This document shows positions 5,897 through 8,269 of a DNA stretch of 8,269 nucleotides, piece after piece. The position numbers and the translations under genes were made by a program. How positions within the stretch are numbered: position 1 is the stretch's first letter; the number at the start of each line of letters is the position of its first letter. The notes under the pieces were generated by a model. It ran no database searches and was not told the origin of the DNA. It saw only the letters and a list, made by a program, of their open reading frames with translations. The DNA is from Chloroflexota bacterium (GTDB taxonomy: Bacteria > Chloroflexota > Limnocylindria > QHBO01). The stretch is from contig JAGXHP010000002.1 of assembly GCA_024636135.1 (NCBI GenBank), positions 1 to 8,269 of the forward strand, in the 5' to 3' direction.

Positions 5897-5941
5897 AGGC
5901 GGCTCCGGTCGACCTGCCCACTCTGATCGCGCATCCATCAC

Positions 5942-5946
5942 GGAGG
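5942..5946 (+). promoter_or_regulatory. Ribosome-binding site fixing the TTG start of the rsbQ-like gene
   Basis: GGAGG, five bases before TTG 5952-5954. It decides the start. The frame is open back to an ATG at 5850, but that lies in the end of the amidohydrolase and would add 34 residues absent from RsbQ. Confidence 0.8.
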
Positions 5947-5951
5947 AAACC

Positions 5952-6764
5952 TTGTCCACGGACGTGCTTCGTCGCAACAATGTCCAGGTCTTCGGGCAGG
6001 GCACGCAGCCGATGCTGTTCGCCCACGGCTTCGGGTGCGACCAGAACATGTGGCGGTTCATGACTCCCGCCTTCGAGGATGATTATCGGATCGTGCTGTT
6101 CGACTACGTCGGGAGCGGGAAGTCCGACCTGTCCGCGTACGACGCCGATCGATACGGGAGCCTGGATGGGTATGCACAGGACATCGTCGACATCGTGCGC
6201 GAGCTGGATCTGCGCGAGGTCATCCTGGTGGCCCACTCCGTGAGCAGCATGATCGGCGTCCTGGCAGCCATCGCCGAACCCGATCGATTTGCGCGGCTCG
6301 TCCTCATCGGACCGTCGCCCAGCTACCTCAACGACCCGGATGGGTATCGCGGCGGATTCGAGCGGGCCGACATCGAGGGCTTGCTGAACCTGATGGACAA
6401 GAACTACATCGGTTGGGCGAACACGCTCTCGCCGATGGTGATGAAGAACGACGAGCGTCCCGAGCTCACGAAGGAGCTGAACGACAGTTTCTGCTCAACC
6501 GATCCGGTCATCGCGCGCCAGTTCGCCCAGGTGACCTTCCTGTCGGACAACCGCGCCGATCTTGCAAAGCTCCGGGTCCCCGTGCTTGTCCTGCAATGCA
6601 CCGACGACGCCCTCGCGCCGGAGAGTGTCGGCGCGTTCGTCGCGAGCTCCGTGCCCGATGCCGCGTTCCGGCAGCTGGCCGCGACCGGCCATTGCCCCCA
6701 CATGAGCCATCCGGACGAGACGATCGCCGCCATTCGCGAGCACCTGGCAGCGGTCGCTGCCTGA
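5952..6764 (+). CDS. rsbQ: RsbQ-like alpha/beta hydrolase (sensor-module hydrolase)
   Basis: A 270-residue single-domain alpha/beta hydrolase that matches Bacillus RsbQ along its whole length, including the opening MSTDVLRRNNVQV, AHGFGCDQNMW, FDYVGSGKSDL, YAQDIVDI, GPSPSYLNDP, KNYIGWA, FCSTDPVIARQFA and GHCPHMSHPDETI. The catalytic triad is S96 (AHSVS), D219 (CTDDALAP) and H247, the same numbers as in RsbQ. RsbQ is needed to activate the PAS phosphatase RsbP in the energy branch of the general stress response, presumably by making or binding a small hydrophobic ligand. Plant D14/KAI2 hormone receptors are relatives. The elbow here, AHSVSSMIG, lacks the first glycine of GHSVG/GHSVS. The TTG start is set by GGAGG five bases upstream. 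The next gene, a PAS-histidine kinase, begins 4 bases after the stop, which supports a sensor role. Similarity to RsbQ is from memory of its sequence. Confidence 0.92.
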   Translation: MSTDVLRRNNVQVFGQGTQPMLFAHGFGCDQNMWRFMTPAFEDDYRIVLFDYVGSGKSDLSAYDADRYGSLDGYAQDIVDIVRELDLREVILVAHSVSSMIGVLAAIAEPDRFARLVLIGPSPSYLNDPDGYRGGFERADIEGLLNLMDKNYIGWANTLSPMVMKNDERPELTKELNDSFCSTDPVIARQFAQVTFLSDNRADLAKLRVPVLVLQCTDDALAPESVGAFVASSVPDAAFRQLAATGHCPHMSHPDETIAAIREHLAAVAA

Positions 6765-6768
6765 ACCG

Positions 6769-7863
6769 ATGTCGGCGGGAGCCACTCTCGACCCGATCCT
6801 GGACCGTGCGGCCTGTGGCTACCCCTCGGTGGACGAGACGGGAATCGTCCAGGCCGTCAACACGACCCTCGCCGATCTGATCGGGCGGACGCGGGAGGGC
6901 ATCGAGCTTCGCCACGTGGATCACCTCCTGTCGCCTGCGGGGAGGATCTTCTACACCACCCACCTCTTCCCGCTCCTCCAGCTGCAGGGCAGGGCCGAAG
7001 AGGTCTACCTGCCCCTCCGCGCGGAGGACGGCGCCGACCTGCCGGTCCTCGTCAACGGGGTTTCACGGGAGACTTCGGAGGGGACCGTCCACGACCTGAT
7101 CGTGGTGCCGATGCGTCAGCGAAATGAGCTCGAGAACGAGCTGATCGCGGCGCGCCAGGTGGCCGAGCAGGCGGCGTCGGCCAAGGATCGATTCCTGTCG
7201 ATCGTGTCGCACGAGCTGCGGACCCCGCTGAGCGCGGCGAGGGGGTACACCGAGCTCCTGCTCCGCGACCCGAGCGGCACGCTGAGCGACCGTCAGCGAA
7301 AGTACGCCCAGCGCATCCTGGACTCGACGGTGTACCAGGCGTCGCTCATCGAGGACGTTTTGGACTTCGCCGCGCAGCACGGACAGCGTCGAAGCCTGGA
7401 GGTCGGGCCGCTGGAGATCGAGGAGGTCGTCGCTCGAGCGGAGACGCTGCTCACGGTCCGTGCGGCCGAGGAGGAGTGCACCCTGCGTCGCGAGCCCGCT
7501 CAAGCGCAAGGGAGCCTGTCCGGCGATCCGCGTGCCGTCCAGCAGATCCTCCTCAACCTGGGCACGAATGCGCTCAAGTTCAGTCCACCCGGCGCCGAGG
7601 TGCTGCTGACAGCCGCCCTTGATGGCGATCGTGCTGCCATTGCCATCCAGGACAGTGGGCCGGGCATCGCGCACGACCAGCTGAGTCGCATCTTCGAGCC
7701 GTTCGTGCGCCTGGAGGGAAGCGCGGGGGCACGCACGGAGGGCCTGGGCCTGGGCCTCGCCATCAGCCGCGACCTGGCCCGCTCGATGGACGGGGACATC
7801 ACCGTGCACAGCGTCGTGGGCGAGGGATCGCGATTCACGCTCGAGCTGCCGGCCATTCTCTGA
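6769..7863 (+). CDS. Soluble PAS-domain sensor histidine kinase
   Basis: A 364-residue cytoplasmic kinase with no membrane segment or signal peptide. The PAS domain (about 9-112) contains CGYPSVDETGIVQAVN, LLSPAGRIFYTTHLFPLL and LPVLVN, features of the PAS type found in RsbP and related PP2C proteins. A coiled-coil linker (about 115-139, rich in E, L, A, R) joins it to the HisKA dimerisation helix with SHELRTP and the phosphorylated H148. The ATPase domain shows the N box (NLGTNALKFSP, N267), G1 box (DSGPGIAHDQ, D295), F box (RIFEPF) and G2 box (GLGLGL, from G325), so all catalytic motifs are intact. The gene begins 4 bases after the rsbQ-like stop, without a clear ribosome site, implying coupling. 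It probably reads the product or ligand of the hydrolase and phosphorylates a response regulator. None is in view; the next gene is an SDR. Confidence 0.93.
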   Translation: MSAGATLDPILDRAACGYPSVDETGIVQAVNTTLADLIGRTREGIELRHVDHLLSPAGRIFYTTHLFPLLQLQGRAEEVYLPLRAEDGADLPVLVNGVSRETSEGTVHDLIVVPMRQRNELENELIAARQVAEQAASAKDRFLSIVSHELRTPLSAARGYTELLLRDPSGTLSDRQRKYAQRILDSTVYQASLIEDVLDFAAQHGQRRSLEVGPLEIEEVVARAETLLTVRAAEEECTLRREPAQAQGSLSGDPRAVQQILLNLGTNALKFSPPGAEVLLTAALDGDRAAIAIQDSGPGIAHDQLSRIFEPFVRLEGSAGARTEGLGLGLAISRDLARSMDGDITVHSVVGEGSRFTLELPAIL

Positions 7864-7874
7864 CGCTCGGCCGC

Positions 7875-7880
7875 TATCCT
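7875..7880 (+). promoter_or_regulatory. Leaderless-type -10 box of the SDR gene
   Basis: TATCCT followed by six bases (TGGAGC) and the ATG at 7887. The GGAG within those six bases is too close to the ATG to serve as a normal ribosome site. The box lies in the 23-bp gap after the kinase stop, so the SDR is probably transcribed on its own as well as by any read-through. Confidence 0.5.
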
Positions 7881-7886
7881 TGGAGC

Positions 7887-8269
7887 ATGGACCTTGGACT
7901 CAGCGGACGTGTCGTGCTCGTGACCGGTGCGGGCGGAGGCGTGGGTCCCACGCTCGCGTCGGCGTTCGCTGCCGAGGGCGGACGCGTCGCCCTCCACGTG
8001 CGCGACGCCACGCGACGGGGTCGTGCACACGATGCGGCCGATGAGATTCAGAGGACCGGTGGGCGTGCCGTTGTGGTCGGCGCCGACCTGCGATCGACGG
8101 CCGAGATCTCCGCGATGGCCGCCACGGTCAGCGCTGAGCTGGGGGCGGTGGCCGTGCTGGTCAACGCCACCTCGGCGTTCCGGACGGAGTCCGTGTCGGA
8201 CATCGATGACGACAGTTGGGACAGCATGCTCGACGACATGCTGGGAGCCGTCTTTCGCGTCACGCGCGA
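7887..8269 (+). CDS. Short-chain dehydrogenase/reductase (SDR), 5' part only
   Basis: The first 127 codons of an NAD(P)-dependent oxidoreductase that continues past the right edge; a classical SDR is about 250 residues. The Rossmann nucleotide-binding motif is VTGAGGGVG (12-20), matching TGxxxGxG. D67 in VVVGADLRS sits where SDRs contact the adenine ring. VLVNATSAF (90-98) is the NNAG-type strand, here NATS. The catalytic S-Y-K residues lie beyond the window, so activity cannot be judged. The charged loop after the second strand (HVRDATRRGRAHDAA, 37-51) has arginines near the usual NADP-preferring position, which suggests NADPH but does not prove it. The ATG at 7887 is chosen for the 12-residue lead to the Rossmann motif and for the TATCCT box six bases upstream. 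Substrate unknown. Confidence 0.9.
   Translation, partial: MDLGLSGRVVLVTGAGGGVGPTLASAFAAEGGRVALHVRDATRRGRAHDAADEIQRTGGRAVVVGADLRSTAEISAMAATVSAELGAVAVLVNATSAFRTESVSDIDDDSWDSMLDDMLGAVFRVTR

Noticed and set aside
4249..5934. Very long open frame on the minus strand running antisense through the whole amidohydrolase and on into the MerB-like gene
   Set aside because: The part opposite the amidohydrolase is arginine- and charge-rich with no recognisable fold, as expected for the antisense of a GC-rich gene. Only the portion from 4155 down has MerB motifs.
6769..7863. A two-component operon with a response regulator next to the kinase
   Set aside because: The upstream gene is a hydrolase and the downstream gene is an SDR. 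No receiver domain is encoded anywhere in the window.

Overview
This is a GC-rich window (roughly two thirds G+C by eye) from a bacterial chromosome, with tightly packed genes, several GTG and TTG starts, an LLM-class oxidoreductase of a type that usually uses coenzyme F420, and repeated leaderless-type promoters (TANNNT 6-7 nt before the start codon). This suits an F420-making, high-GC phylum such as Actinomycetota or a soil/freshwater Chloroflexota lineage. The placement is inferred from style, not from a marker gene. I see no rRNA, tRNA, CRISPR array, insertion sequence or phage gene.

Layout. Positions 1-61 may hold the first 20 codons of a minus-strand gene that leaves the left edge. It has a strong ribosome site and a foldable leader. 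Positions 222-1980 (minus) hold a two-gene ABC-2 exporter operon, ATPase then permease, with an 11-bp gene overlap. A 152-bp divergent spacer with an operator-like dyad separates it from a VOC (glyoxalase-fold) protein at 2133-2513 (plus). Converging on that gene is a minus-strand pair at 2543-4155: a MerB-like alkylmercury-lyase-family protein followed, with a GTGA stop/start overlap, by an LLM-class oxidoreductase. Divergent from that pair is a YtcJ-type amidohydrolase (4249-5853, plus). It is preceded by a possible 14-codon leader ORF whose stop overlaps the TTG start.

Positions 5952-7863 (plus) hold the most informative unit. An alpha/beta hydrolase closely resembling Bacillus RsbQ is followed 4 nt later by a soluble PAS-histidine kinase whose PAS domain resembles that of RsbP, the RsbQ partner. 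In Bacillus subtilis the RsbQ/RsbP pair uses a PP2C phosphatase as output. Here the output is a histidine kinase, with no response regulator in view. The last gene is the start of a short-chain dehydrogenase/reductase (7887 to the right edge), with its own leaderless promoter.

How the genes work together. The ATPase and permease form one exporter. The MerB-like and LLM proteins are very probably co-translated and may act on one substrate. The hydrolase and PAS kinase very probably form a sensor in which the hydrolase supplies or recognises a small molecule read by the PAS domain. The VOC protein, amidohydrolase and SDR are accessory metabolic enzymes whose substrates cannot be read from the sequence.
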